Of a DNA stretch of 64,000 nt, positions 34,840-44,173 are shown piece by piece. The stretch is from Parvibaculum sp. GTDB taxonomy: Bacteria > Pseudomonadota > Alphaproteobacteria > Parvibaculales > Parvibaculaceae. How positions within the stretch are numbered: position 1 is the stretch's first letter; every line of letters starts with the position of its first letter. Position numbers and translations under genes: made by a program. The notes below the pieces were generated by a model, which was given only the letters and a program-made list of their open reading frames with translations, made no database searches and was not told the origin of the DNA. The DNA lies in the NCBI RefSeq assembly GCF_030694575.1, contig NZ_JAUYUS010000009.1, positions 1 to 64,000 of the forward strand. The letters run 5' to 3'.

Positions 34840-35634
34840 ATGGACAGATCGCGCGCCCGTTCTCTTCTCGTTTTCTTCGCGCTGGTCTTCGCCCTGTCGG
34901 TCCCGTTCTGGGTGGCAGGCCATTTTGCCGGCTATCTTTCCGACCTGATCCCGATCGCGCTGCCGGCAAGCTCGCTGATGGCCTTCACGCCGGCCGCCGC
35001 CGCTCTCTATCTGATCTGGCGGCAAGACGGCGCCGGCGCCGCGCGGGAATTCCTCCGAAGGTCCTTCGATTTTCGTCGCATTCCACACCCGGGCTGGATT
35101 GCCGCCGCAGCGCTTTTCATGCCTGCCACGCTTTTCCTCACCTGGCTCGCGATGAATGTCGGGGGCGCACCGCTTCCCGAGCCGCATTTGCCGCTCGTCG
35201 TCCTCCCCGTCTTTCTGGTGATGTTCTTCGCCGCCGCGCTCGGCGAGGAGCTCGGCTGGCAGGGCTTCGCCTTCGACCGCATGCGCGAACGCTGGAACGC
35301 ATTGACGATCGCGCTCATTGTCGGCGCCATCTGGACGATCTGGCACCTCATTCCCTATTTCCAGACCGGGCACGGCGCGGCATGGATTGCATGGCATTGC
35401 GGGGTCACGATGCTGCTGCGGGTCGTCACCGTATGGTTTTATGTCAACGGCCGAAGGAGCGTCTTCATCGCGGCACTCTTTCACACGATGAGCAATGTCG
35501 CCTTCTTCCTGTTCCCGAATTACGGCTCGCACTACGACCCGGCCTGGTTCATCTGGATCATCGGGGCCGCGGTTGCCGCCATCGTCGTCTTCTACGGGCC
35601 CTCGCTGACGCGAACCCGTCATCCCGCCGCCTAG
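34840..35634 (+). CDS. CPBP-family intramembrane protease
   Basis: The 264-aa protein has about eight membrane helices and the CPBP/Abi motifs. These are GEELGWQGF (motif 1, glutamates 137-138 area), IWTIWHLIPYF (motif 2) and ALFHTMSNVAFF (motif 3). The family cleaves prenylated or membrane proteins, or acts in bacteriocin self-immunity. The TAG stop is shared with the convergent MFS gene in one CTAG. Confidence 0.82.
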   Translation: MDRSRARSLLVFFALVFALSVPFWVAGHFAGYLSDLIPIALPASSLMAFTPAAAALYLIWRQDGAGAAREFLRRSFDFRRIPHPGWIAAAALFMPATLFLTWLAMNVGGAPLPEPHLPLVVLPVFLVMFFAAALGEELGWQGFAFDRMRERWNALTIALIVGAIWTIWHLIPYFQTGHGAAWIAWHCGVTMLLRVVTVWFYVNGRRSVFIAALFHTMSNVAFFLFPNYGSHYDPAWFIWIIGAAVAAIVVFYGPSLTRTRHPAA

Positions 35635-36977
35635 TGGAGCCCGATCTCTTCCTCTTCCTCGTCGATCAGACCCATATCGTTGCTGCGAAGGTTCTTCAGC
35701 ACCGGATGGAAGATCGCGAAGGCGAGAATCATCACCATCAGCGCGATACCGAGAATGAAGGGCGCCGAATGCAGGACGTAGAAGAGCGGAATGCCGATCG
35801 CCGGATTGAGGATGTGACCGGTCGCCGCCGTGGAGCCGATGAGCCCGGCGACCGCACCCTGATCCTTCAGTGAAACGGAGAGCGACGCACCGGCGGAAAG
35901 GCCCGAGCGCAGGAAGCCGAAACCGAGACCGGCCAGCGCCAGCGCCGAGACGAGTACGCCGTAGGAACCGCCAAACACCAGCATCGCGAACGAGACGATC
36001 ATGGTGGCGGCACCCCAGCGCAGCAGGAACGGCACCGACAGATCGAACCGCTGGATGAGGCCGAGTTGCGCCACGAGCGTCGCCATCGCCATCGCCATCA
36101 TGCCGACGCTGACGAGCTGCGTTGCCTCCGAGCCTTTCATGGAAAGCTCCGCCATCAGGTAGAAGGCGAAGAGCTGCATCATGATCGACTGGCTGAGGCT
36201 GAGAATGACACCGATGACGAGCCAGGGCATGACGTTGGGCGCGGTCCATTTGAGCGCCGCCTGCTTTTCCTGCTTCTCGGAAAGCATCTTTTTCGGCCGC
36301 GTGCGCTCCGGCAGCAAAATCCAGATGGCGATGCCGCTGACGAAGGCGAGCGCGCCGACCGCAAAGAACGGCGCGAGAATGTGGATTTCCGCGAAGGCGG
36401 CGGCGACGCCGGGCCCGACGACCGTGCCGAGGCCGAAAGCGGCGCCGATCTGCGCGATGCTGCCGGCCCGCTCTGCGCGCGTGGTGCGGTCGGCGACATA
36501 GGCCTGCGAGGCCGGCATGGAGCCCGAACCGAAAATGCCGAAGATCGCGCGCGCCCCCATGACCAGCGGAAACATCAGCACCATCGAAATCCAGTGCTGA
36601 TAACCCGCCAGCAGCACGAAGCCGACAAGCGACGTCGAGAAGGCGAAGCCGAAGACGCCGATCAGGATGACGGGCTTGCGGCCCATGACGTCGCTGCGAC
36701 GGCCCCAGAACGTGCTGGTGAGCACCCAGAGCGCGGCCGAGAGCGAAAAGATCATCGTCGTTTCGAACTCGGACATGCCGAGATCGGCGGCGATGGGCGG
36801 CAGGACGGCGAAGACGAGGGTTTGGCCCATGCCGACCGAGAGCAGGCAGACGAAGAGAATGAAGAAGGCGCGCTTGCGCTCCTGCGGCGTGGTCTGCCGA
36901 TGAGGATCGTGCAGAGGCGGCGTTGTCCCGGCCGGCGCGGCGGCTGCGGCCGTTGTGGTTTCTTCCTCTGCCGACAT
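35631..36977 (-). CDS. MFS transporter
   Basis: The 448-aa protein has 12 predicted helices. It carries the MFS loop 2-3 signature in STFWGRRSDVMGRKPVILIG and the central loop RTRPKKMLSEKQEKQ. It lies in the drug:H+ antiporter/TetA-like part of the superfamily. The N-terminus has an Ala/Pro-rich cytoplasmic tail of about 40 residues. The substrate is unknown. Convergent with the CPBP gene, with a shared CTAG stop. Confidence 0.88.
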   Translation of the reverse strand: MSAEEETTTAAAAAPAGTTPPLHDPHRQTTPQERKRAFFILFVCLLSVGMGQTLVFAVLPPIAADLGMSEFETTMIFSLSAALWVLTSTFWGRRSDVMGRKPVILIGVFGFAFSTSLVGFVLLAGYQHWISMVLMFPLVMGARAIFGIFGSGSMPASQAYVADRTTRAERAGSIAQIGAAFGLGTVVGPGVAAAFAEIHILAPFFAVGALAFVSGIAIWILLPERTRPKKMLSEKQEKQAALKWTAPNVMPWLVIGVILSLSQSIMMQLFAFYLMAELSMKGSEATQLVSVGMMAMAMATLVAQLGLIQRFDLSVPFLLRWGAATMIVSFAMLVFGGSYGVLVSALALAGLGFGFLRSGLSAGASLSVSLKDQGAVAGLIGSTAATGHILNPAIGIPLFYVLHSAPFILGIALMVMILAFAIFHPVLKNLRSNDMGLIDEEEEEIGLH

Positions 36978-37116
36978 CTGGTGGAGCGCCTCCCCGACAA
37001 ACGTCCCTCTTGCGGGGACCGCCCTTCCTTTACGTCAAACGAGAGAACCTTTCCAGCCCGGCAGCAAAATCCGCCGCCTCGGTGACCTAGCGAAAAGCCC
37101 GGGAAATCCCGCAGAT

Positions 37117-37146
37117 TTGACAGGGCTTGCCGGGGCGACGCCTACT
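37117..37146 (+). promoter_or_regulatory. Candidate promoter of the acyl-CoA dehydrogenase gene
   Basis: A consensus TTGACA is at 37117-37122. A CCTACT lies 18 bp further at 37141-37146, about 40 bp before the ATG. The -10 is weak. Confidence 0.35.
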
Positions 37147-37184
37147 CTCCCGCAAAAGCATTCGAGAAATACCGGGAGGAAGCC

Positions 37185-38420
37185 ATGGAACTGGGGTTCA
37201 GCGCGGCCGATGGGGCCTTTCGCGACGAGGTACGAAGCTTTCTCGATGAGAAACTGACGCCGGAGCTGCGCGCGACGGGAAAGCGCATGACCAGCGTCTA
37301 TGCCGACTACGACACGACCATGGCCTGGCACAAGGCGCTTTACGAGCAAGGCTGGGTCGCGCCCGCCTGGCCCGTTGAATATGGCGGCTGCGACTGGTCG
37401 GTGATCCAGCATTACATTTTCTCGAGCGAACTTGCCGCCGCCGGGGCGCCCTCGCTCTCGCCCATGGGTCTCGGCATGTGCGGGCCGGTGCTGATCGGCT
37501 ATGGCACGCCGGAGCAGAAAGCCTTTTACCTGCCGCGCATTCTTTCCGGCGAAGACTTCTGGTGCCAGGGCTATTCCGAACCGGGCTCCGGCTCCGATCT
37601 CGCCAGCCTGCAGATGAGCGCCGTACCGGACGGCGACGACTTCGTCTGCAACGGCCAGAAAATCTGGACGACGCATGCGAATTACGCGAACCGGATTTTC
37701 AATCTGGTGCGCACCTCGAAAGAGGATATTCCCCAGCGCGGCATCACCTTCATCCTGATCGACATGGCGACGCCGGGCGTGAAGGTCGAACCGCTGGTGA
37801 TGCTGTCGGGCGAGCACATCCAGAACCAGATATTCTTCACCGATGTGCGCGTGCCGAAACGGAATGTCGTGGGCAAGGTGGGCGACGGCTGGACGGTGGC
37901 GAAATACCTGATGCAGTTCGAACGCGGCGGCCATGCCTATGCGCCGGGACTGCACACGCGGCTCGACCGCATCGCCCGGATGGCCCGGCAGGAAGGCGGC
38001 AATGGCGGCGGGCGCCTGATCGACGATGCGAACTTCGCCGCCAAGCTCGCCGAAACCTCGGTCGAGATCACGAGCCTCGAATATACCGAACACCGCATCA
38101 TGTCGGCGCTCAGCCATGGCGAGGCTCCGGGCGCCGAAAGCTCGCTGCTGAAAACGCGCGGCACGGAGATCAGCCAGCGCGTGACGGAACTGGCGTTGGA
38201 AGCCGTGGCCTACTACGCCCTACCCTTCCAGCCGCATGCGACGGCACCCGGAGGCCCCGTGCCCGGCGCGCCGGCCGTCACGCCGAACGAAACGCCTGTC
38301 GGTCCCGATTATTCCTGGCCGGTAACGGCGAAGTATCTCAACGACCGCGCAGGCTCGATCTATGCGGGCACCAACGAAATCCAGCGCAACATCATGGCGA
38401 AGGCCGTGCTGGGGCTCTAG
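37185..38420 (+). CDS. Acyl-CoA dehydrogenase
   Basis: The 411-aa FAD enzyme has the N-terminal helical domain and the beta-domain signature WCQGYSEPGSGSDLASLQ (about 125-142). The FAD motif region NGQKIWTTHANYAN and the C-terminal AGTNEIQRNIMAKAVLGL complete the match. An insertion near GGPVPGAPAVTPNETPVGPDYSW marks the subgroup that acts on bulky substrates such as steroid side chains. It converges with the arylsulfatase gene through a shared CTAG. Confidence 0.9.
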   Translation: MELGFSAADGAFRDEVRSFLDEKLTPELRATGKRMTSVYADYDTTMAWHKALYEQGWVAPAWPVEYGGCDWSVIQHYIFSSELAAAGAPSLSPMGLGMCGPVLIGYGTPEQKAFYLPRILSGEDFWCQGYSEPGSGSDLASLQMSAVPDGDDFVCNGQKIWTTHANYANRIFNLVRTSKEDIPQRGITFILIDMATPGVKVEPLVMLSGEHIQNQIFFTDVRVPKRNVVGKVGDGWTVAKYLMQFERGGHAYAPGLHTRLDRIARMARQEGGNGGGRLIDDANFAAKLAETSVEITSLEYTEHRIMSALSHGEAPGAESSLLKTRGTEISQRVTELALEAVAYYALPFQPHATAPGGPVPGAPAVTPNETPVGPDYSWPVTAKYLNDRAGSIYAGTNEIQRNIMAKAVLGL

Positions 38421-40192
38421 GAACGGAGGCGGCGCCAGAGGCGCGGGCCGAACGCGAAGCCCGCCCAGACGAGACCGCCGAGCACAAGAACGAGAGCCAC
38501 GAGAGCCGGCCACTTCTCCCTCAACTGATCGTGGATGCGATTGGTGGTGAGCTGCGCCATCTGGTCGTAGCCTTCCGGCACTTCCAGTACGCCGACGCGG
38601 GCGGCATAAGCTTCATATTCCGCCATCATCGTGGCGAAGAGCTCGGGCTGCGCGGCGGACAGGTCGTTCGTCTCGCCGGGATCGCGCGCGAGATCGTAGA
38701 GATACCATTTGGCGTCGCCGAGCGGCGGCATGTTGCGGACGAGCTTGTAGTCGCCGCGGAAGAGCGCCGCATTTCCCGCCGCCTCGATGCCGACGGAATC
38801 CGTCTCGGCATAGACCCTGTCCGCCTCGCCGCGAATGAGCGGCAGAAGGGAGCGGCCCGTCATCGGCTGCGCGGAACCGCCCGCCTGGGCGGCGCCCGCC
38901 ATATCGAGAATGGTAGGTGCGATGTCCTTGATGAAGCTGAAAGCACCTGTCGTGCCCTCGCGCGTGACATGGGCGCCCGACAGGATGAGCGGCACGCGAA
39001 GACCGCCCTCGCCCGCATGAAGCTTGAAGAAGGCACCGGGCGAGGCGGCCGCGCTCGCGAATTCCGGGCCGATGAAGGCGTAGGAACCTTTCTCGCCCAA
39101 GGTTTCGATGTCGCGGCTGTAGCCGACCGACCAGAGCCACTGATTGAAACCGAAAGTGGCGGTGGGATCGCCCGGCTCCGGACCGTTATCCGACATCACG
39201 ATGAAGACGGTGTTTTCGAACTGGCCCGTTTCCTTCAGATAGGCGACAAGGCGACCTATATGGAAATCCATCGCTTCGAGCATGGCGGCATTGACGGCCA
39301 TGCTCTTGGCACGGAACTGCTTTTCCTTCTCGGTAAGGCCTTCCCATTCGACGAGGCCGCGCGGCATGGGCCCGAGCTCGGCATCGGCGGCGATCAGCCC
39401 GCGCTCGATTGCGGCGCGGAAGCGCGACTCTCGAAGCGCGTCCCAGCCATCGGCATAGACGCCGTCATACTTCTCGATGAACTCGCGAGGCGCCTGCACC
39501 GGAATATGAACCGCCTGAAAGGCGATATAGGAGAAGAAGGGATTGCCGTCCTTCTTGCCGCTCTCGATATAGTCGATGGTCTTGTCGACGAAGAATTTCG
39601 AGGAATAGAAATCGTCCGGCAGGCCCGTGGGCTTGCCGTCCTCGAACCAGTCGGCATCGTCGTAGATCGGCAGATAGGTCTTCTTTTCCCAATTGTCGGC
39701 ACCGGATGCATCGAGCACGAAGGAGCGGTCGAAGCCGCGCGCGGAAGGCAGCGACTTCTCGTCATGGCCGAGATGCCACTTGCCGGTCATGTAGGTGTCG
39801 TATCCCGCTTGCTGGAGCAGGCTCGCAACCGTGACGACGTCGTCCGAGAGGCGGCCGAGATAGCCGGGCTTTCCGCGATGCTCGAGCGGCGCGGATTCGG
39901 GCAGGTTGCCGATCCCCGCGAGATGACTGTCGACGCCGGTCATCAGCATGGCGCGCGACGGCGCACAGATGGGCGAGGCGTGAAAGTTCGAGAACAACGT
40001 GCCGGATGCCGCCAGCGCATCGATATTCGGCGTCGCGATCTCGCTGCCGTAAGCGCCAAAATCGCTGAAGCCGACATCGTCCGCAAGGATCAGCACAATG
40101 TTGGGCCGCACTTCCTGCGCCTGGGCGGAGAGAACGATGAACGGCAGCAGGACCGCCGCCAGCTTCGAGCTATTAAAGATGTTCATCCCCAT
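38417..40192 (-). CDS. Membrane-anchored arylsulfatase
   Basis: The 591-aa sulfatase has a signal peptide (SSKLAAVLLPFIVLSAQAQ) and the metal site NIVLILADDVGFSDFGAYG. The formylglycine motif CAPSR has Cys76, and MTGKWHLGH and MSDNGPEPG also match. A C-terminal hydrophobic helix (VALVLVLGGLVWAGFAFG) with a basic tail would anchor it in the inner membrane facing the periplasm. It hydrolyses sulfate esters. No formylglycine-generating enzyme is adjacent. The start at 40192 overlaps the coding end region of the GST-like gene, with a 5-bp gap. Confidence 0.9.
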   Translation of the reverse strand: MGMNIFNSSKLAAVLLPFIVLSAQAQEVRPNIVLILADDVGFSDFGAYGSEIATPNIDALAASGTLFSNFHASPICAPSRAMLMTGVDSHLAGIGNLPESAPLEHRGKPGYLGRLSDDVVTVASLLQQAGYDTYMTGKWHLGHDEKSLPSARGFDRSFVLDASGADNWEKKTYLPIYDDADWFEDGKPTGLPDDFYSSKFFVDKTIDYIESGKKDGNPFFSYIAFQAVHIPVQAPREFIEKYDGVYADGWDALRESRFRAAIERGLIAADAELGPMPRGLVEWEGLTEKEKQFRAKSMAVNAAMLEAMDFHIGRLVAYLKETGQFENTVFIVMSDNGPEPGDPTATFGFNQWLWSVGYSRDIETLGEKGSYAFIGPEFASAAASPGAFFKLHAGEGGLRVPLILSGAHVTREGTTGAFSFIKDIAPTILDMAGAAQAGGSAQPMTGRSLLPLIRGEADRVYAETDSVGIEAAGNAALFRGDYKLVRNMPPLGDAKWYLYDLARDPGETNDLSAAQPELFATMMAEYEAYAARVGVLEVPEGYDQMAQLTTNRIHDQLREKWPALVALVLVLGGLVWAGFAFGPRLWRRLRS

Positions 40193-40197
40193 GCTTC

Positions 40198-41280
40198 TCA
40201 TCCTCTTGCGGCCCGCCATTGCCGGTCGACCGGTTTCGCCGGCGCCGCCGGCATCGACGCCGTATATACGGCCGGCGCATTCAGAATCTCCTGTGGTCCC
40301 CCCAGCGCCGCGTCAACCCGCGAACGGGCTTCGGGGCCGAGTGCGGCATATGCATCGCGTAGTGCTGCGAGACAATGGGCACGGTAGGGACTGACCGGCA
40401 CTCGCCAACCCACCCCCTCAACCGCATAGGAGACATGACGGTCGCCGCGCTTCAATGCTTCATCGTTCGCCGCCAGATAAGGAAGGTAGGCGGCGCATGC
40501 TTCCCTGAGGATGGGCGCCAGATCGGCGGGAACGGCAGCGGGCAAAGGCGCGCCCGCGAAATCCACCGGCGTCAGCGCCCACATCCGCGCCACCCAGGCA
40601 AGCACATGCGGCGCGCGGGTGCGCATGATGGCGGCGGGCGTCGGATCGCTTGCAAAGTGGCGGAACATGGATCCGAAGAAACCGAAATCCGCTTCCACCG
40701 GACGCTGGCCCATGAGAAAGGGGCGCAGCACGAAAACAGCCTCAAGCGCATCGAGCGTTTCGAGATAAAGCGCTTCGATCTGCGGTGCCGTTTCCTTGGT
40801 CACGCCATCCTGCGAGAGATAGACGCGACGCTGGCGCCGCAGGATCAATCTCCGCCTGAGCCAGAACGGCAGCTTCAGGTCGCGCATCATGGTGCGGGCA
40901 ATGGCGGCGCTCATCAGCGTCATGTCGTCGGGAAAATGCCAGCGGTAGTAGAGCGCCGGCCGCCACAGCCACTCATCGCCATAGTCCTCGAGCAGAAGAC
41001 TGATGAAATGCGTGGCGGGGTCGCGCGGCGACAAGGCGGGCTCCGCTCCCATGCTTTCGAAATGCCGGATGATCCGCGTCGTATCGGTGAGCCAGGTGCC
41101 ATCGGGCATTTCAAGTTGCGGCATCTGGGCGATGCCGGTCGCCCGCGCCGTGCGGCGGAAAGACGCCATGTCCATTTCCGCGAAACGATAGGGAATGCCC
41201 TTGGCGCGCAGATAGGCTTCCATCTTGCCCGTGAAATAGGAAAGGCTGAGGCCATGCACGATGATCGGCTGTTCGGGCAT
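40198..41280 (-). CDS. Glutathione S-transferase-like protein
   Basis: The 360-aa protein has an N-terminal thioredoxin-like GST domain (IIVHGLSLSYFTGKMEAYLR, IAQMPQLEMPDGTWLTDT) and a long all-alpha C-terminal part. It is larger than a typical 210-aa GST. The MPQLEM cis-Pro loop is present, and the usual catalytic Ser/Tyr is not obvious. It is co-directional with and nearly abutting arylsulfatase. The start MPEQPIIVHG at 41280 is favoured over the upstream ATG, which reads through the palindrome at 41307. Confidence 0.7.
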   Translation of the reverse strand: MPEQPIIVHGLSLSYFTGKMEAYLRAKGIPYRFAEMDMASFRRTARATGIAQMPQLEMPDGTWLTDTTRIIRHFESMGAEPALSPRDPATHFISLLLEDYGDEWLWRPALYYRWHFPDDMTLMSAAIARTMMRDLKLPFWLRRRLILRRQRRVYLSQDGVTKETAPQIEALYLETLDALEAVFVLRPFLMGQRPVEADFGFFGSMFRHFASDPTPAAIMRTRAPHVLAWVARMWALTPVDFAGAPLPAAVPADLAPILREACAAYLPYLAANDEALKRGDRHVSYAVEGVGWRVPVSPYRAHCLAALRDAYAALGPEARSRVDAALGGPQEILNAPAVYTASMPAAPAKPVDRQWRAARG

Positions 41281-41306
41281 AAGGGCTTTCTGCGGCCGGA
41301 TTATTA

Positions 41307-41323
41307 TGACATTTATAATGTCA
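41307..41323. promoter_or_regulatory. 17-bp palindromic operator between divergent genes
   Basis: TGACATT-TAT-AATGTCA has perfect 7-bp arms in an AT-rich stretch. It is 27 bp before the GST-like start and 80 bp before the nitroreductase start. A TetR, MarR or GntR family repressor is likely, but none is encoded nearby. Confidence 0.6.
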
Positions 41324-41402
41324 ATATAACAGTCCCGTCGCAACCGGCAAGCCCGTGTGCTACCACTCCCGGCAAAGAAATCATCTTGCCGGAGACCTTT
41401 CC

Positions 41403-42074
41403 ATGGACCTCGACGAAGCGCTCAAGGCGCGGAAATCCGTTCGCGCGTTCAAACCCGATCCCGTACCGCTCTCGTTGGTGAACGAAATTCTCGAACTTGC
41501 ACGGCACTCGCCGTCGGGCACGAATATCCAGCCATGGAAGGTGCATGTCGTGACGGGCGAGGTCCGCAGGCGGCTGGAAGCCGAAGTTCTCGCGCATCGC
41601 GACACGAAGCCCGCCGATGCCGCCGCCGAATTTCCACGCACCTCGAAGCGCAAGGAACCCTACACCACGCGCATGCGCACGCTCGGCAAGGAGATGTACG
41701 GGCTGCTAGGCATCCCCAAGGGCGATCAGGCCGCGAACTGGCGCCAATGGGGCCGCAACTATCAGTTCTTCGACGCGCCTGTCGGCCTGATCTTCACGAT
41801 CGACAAGGACCTCGATGCGATGAGCTTCCTCGATATCGGGATTTTCATGCAGTCGATCATGCTGGCGGCGAAATCGCGCGGGCTGGACACCTGCTCGCAA
41901 GGCGCGTGGAACAATTTCTGGACGGTGACGCGGCGCGTGCTGAATGTGCCGGACGACGAATACATCGTCTGCGGTATGTCGCTCGGCTATGCGGACGAGA
42001 CCTCACCGGTGAATACACTCGTCGCCGAACGCGAGCCCGTGGCCAGCTTCGCGACATTTCATGGCTTCGAATGA
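41403..42074 (+). CDS. Nitroreductase family protein
   Basis: The 223-aa FMN-dependent oxidoreductase has the flavin-binding ARKSVRAFKPDPVP segment and the SPSGTNIQPWKVHVVTG motif (about 36-52). The glycine-rich IVCGMSLGYAD near the C-terminus completes the match. It uses NAD(P)H to reduce nitroaromatics or quinones. The start at 41403 has GGAGA 8 bp upstream. Divergent from the GST-like gene across a palindromic operator. Confidence 0.88.
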   Translation: MDLDEALKARKSVRAFKPDPVPLSLVNEILELARHSPSGTNIQPWKVHVVTGEVRRRLEAEVLAHRDTKPADAAAEFPRTSKRKEPYTTRMRTLGKEMYGLLGIPKGDQAANWRQWGRNYQFFDAPVGLIFTIDKDLDAMSFLDIGIFMQSIMLAAKSRGLDTCSQGAWNNFWTVTRRVLNVPDDEYIVCGMSLGYADETSPVNTLVAEREPVASFATFHGFE

Positions 42075-42077
42075 GGC

Positions 42078-42437
42078 TCAGAAGCGCGGGCGGCCGAGAG
42101 GATGCACGGGCCGCGCGCGGTCGCCCGTCATGGCGGCCTGACCGGCGGGGAGCGACGGATTGAAATAGAAGCCGTTGGACACGAAGACCACCGTCCTCGT
42201 CGCACCGACGCCGCCCGTGAAGCCCGCCGTATCGATAGAGCCGGTCAAATCGGCGGCATCTCTCGGTGCCTCATCGCCCGCCCAAGGGTCGATCCAGCGG
42301 ATATTGTCCGCATGGGGCTCGGCGCCTGCCAGCTCATCCGGCGCCCAGGGATCGACCGAGCGCAACTCGCCGGCGAGCGCCGGAACTGAAAAACCCGCCG
42401 CCACAAGGCCCGCCAGAATGAAAAGACGCAGGGTCAT
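42078..42437 (-). CDS. Small exported protein with DPWA repeats
   Basis: The 119-aa product has a signal peptide (TLRLFILAGLVAAGFSVPALAG) cleaved near residue 23. The mature part contains two related segments, VDPWAPDELAG and IDPWAGDEAPRD, then a VVFVSNGFYFNPSLP segment. It has no known domain. Likely periplasmic. It converges on the nitroreductase gene with a 3-bp gap. Confidence 0.6.
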   Translation of the reverse strand: MTLRLFILAGLVAAGFSVPALAGELRSVDPWAPDELAGAEPHADNIRWIDPWAGDEAPRDAADLTGSIDTAGFTGGVGATRTVVFVSNGFYFNPSLPAGQAAMTGDRARPVHPLGRPRF

Positions 42438-42595
42438 AAACGCTTCCCGCACGATGTTTCATTTTGAAACATAAGGGCGCGGAGGCCTGAAATCAACGAG
42501 GCAGAATCGCGGAATTCCGCCAACTTGCCAAAGCCCGCCGCCCGGCTATCCTCCCCGCCAACAGAACAAAGGCAATGAGAAACAGGGAGACACCG

Positions 42596-43009
42596 ATGGC
42601 GGAATATAATCGCCCGCTGCCCTTGCCCACGCCCGAAACCAGACATTTCTGGGAAGGCTGCAGGCAAGGCGAACTGAAACTGCAGCGCTGCACGGCCTGC
42701 AAGCAGAGCTATTTTCCGCCACGTCCCTTCTGCCCCGCCTGCGGCTCGCGCGATGTGGAAATCTACAAGGCGAGCGGCAAGGCGACACTTTACAGCTACG
42801 TCATCAACCATCGCCCGAGACCCGATTTCGGCACGGAGCCGCATTCGATCGCGGTGGTCGAACTCGCCGAAGGCCCGCGCATGATGACCAACATCGTGGA
42901 CTGCCCGCAAACGCCGGAAGCGCTGCAACTCGACATGGCGCTCGAAGTCACCTTCGAGAAGGCAAGCGAGGAAATCAGCCTGCCGAAATTCAAACCGGCG
43001 AAGGGTTGA
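42596..43009 (+). CDS. Zn-ribbon/OB-fold protein (DUF35)
   Basis: The 137-aa DUF35 protein has a rubredoxin-like zinc ribbon CTACKQSYFPPRPFCPACGS (about 32-51) followed by an OB fold. Such proteins form complexes with SCP2-type thiolases, delivering acyl-CoA substrates in steroid or lipid breakdown. It is 4 bp upstream of exactly such a thiolase gene. The start MAEYNRPLPLP has GGGAG upstream. Confidence 0.88.
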   Translation: MAEYNRPLPLPTPETRHFWEGCRQGELKLQRCTACKQSYFPPRPFCPACGSRDVEIYKASGKATLYSYVINHRPRPDFGTEPHSIAVVELAEGPRMMTNIVDCPQTPEALQLDMALEVTFEKASEEISLPKFKPAKG

Positions 43010-43013
43010 GGCC

Positions 43014-44156
43014 ATGAAGCAGAAATCAGTAGCCGTCGTCGGCGCCGCCGAAACGACGGAGATGGGCAAGATTCCGGACATGTCGCAATTGATGTTGCAT
43101 GCAGATGCGGCATTGAACGCGATGCGGGATGCAGGGCTGACCGCAAAGGATATCGACGGCGTGGCGACGGCGGGCGACAGCCCGGTCGAAATCGCGCATT
43201 ACCTCGGCATCACGCCGACATGGGTGGACGGCACCAGCGTGGGCGGCTGTTCCTTCATGCTGCATGTCCGCCATGCGGCGGCCGCGATCAACGAAGGCCT
43301 GTGCAACACGGTGCTCATCACGCATGCGGAGAGCGGCCGCTCGCGCGTGGGCGCGCGCCGCTTCAGCCGCGACCCGGCGAGCCAGCAGGGTCAGTTCGAA
43401 GTGCCCTACGGCATCACCAATCCGCCGACCATGTTCACTATTCCGGCCCTTCGTTACATGAAGCAATATGGCGTGACGGAAGAAGACGTGGCTCATGTTG
43501 CCGTGGTGCAACGCGAATGGGCGGCCATGAACCCGCGCGCTTCCTTCCGCGACCCGATCACGGTCGAGGATGTGCTGAACTCGAAGATGATCGCCTGGCC
43601 GTTCCGGCTGCTGATGTGCTGCCTGGTAACGGATGGCGGCGGCGCGCTGATTCTGACAAGCGCCGATCGCGCGAAGGATTTTCCGCAAAAGCCCGTCTAC
43701 ATTCTCGGTACGGGCGAAAGCTGCGAAACACCGATGATCAGCCAGATGGAAGACTTCACGACATCGAAGGCCTTCCGCGTTTCCGGCAAGAAGGCATTCG
43801 ATGAAGCGGGCATCAAACACAGCGATGTCGATCATCTGATGATCTACGATGCCTTCGCCCATCTGCCGATCTACGGGCTCGAAGACCTGGGCTTCTGCGA
43901 GCGAGGCGAAGGTGCGGCCTTCATCCGCGAAGGCAATACGAGGCCCGGCGGCAAGCTGCCGCTCAACACCAATGGCGGCGGTCTCTCCTACATGCATTCA
44001 GGCATGTACGGCATGTATGCCTTGCAGGAGAGCGTGCGCCAGATGCGGGGCATCGCGCCGGCACAAGTGCCGGGTGCGAAGATCTCCATCGCGCATGGCG
44101 TCGGCGGCATGTTCGCGGCATCGGGCACCATCGTCTTCTCGAACGAAGCACCCTGA
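43014..44156 (+). CDS. SCP2-type (non-decarboxylating) thiolase
   Basis: The 380-aa thiolase-like protein has SVGGCSFMLHVRHAAAAI containing the active Cys position (about 82). It also has the NTNGGGLSYMHSGMYGMYAL segment and the C-terminal AHGVGGMFAASGT motif. It acts on acyl-CoA C-C bonds or aldol products together with the DUF35 partner encoded upstream. The HxxGHP motif of classic thiolases is replaced. Second gene of a five-gene rightward run. Confidence 0.85.
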   Translation: MKQKSVAVVGAAETTEMGKIPDMSQLMLHADAALNAMRDAGLTAKDIDGVATAGDSPVEIAHYLGITPTWVDGTSVGGCSFMLHVRHAAAAINEGLCNTVLITHAESGRSRVGARRFSRDPASQQGQFEVPYGITNPPTMFTIPALRYMKQYGVTEEDVAHVAVVQREWAAMNPRASFRDPITVEDVLNSKMIAWPFRLLMCCLVTDGGGALILTSADRAKDFPQKPVYILGTGESCETPMISQMEDFTTSKAFRVSGKKAFDEAGIKHSDVDHLMIYDAFAHLPIYGLEDLGFCERGEGAAFIREGNTRPGGKLPLNTNGGGLSYMHSGMYGMYALQESVRQMRGIAPAQVPGAKISIAHGVGGMFAASGTIVFSNEAP

Positions 44157-44173
44157 ACAAAGGAGAGGCCGGC

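Noticed and set aside
37478-40387. 969-codon open frame on the plus strand
   Set aside because: It runs out of frame through acyl-CoA dehydrogenase and antisense to arylsulfatase. Its composition is Arg/Ala-rich shadow typical of GC-rich DNA.
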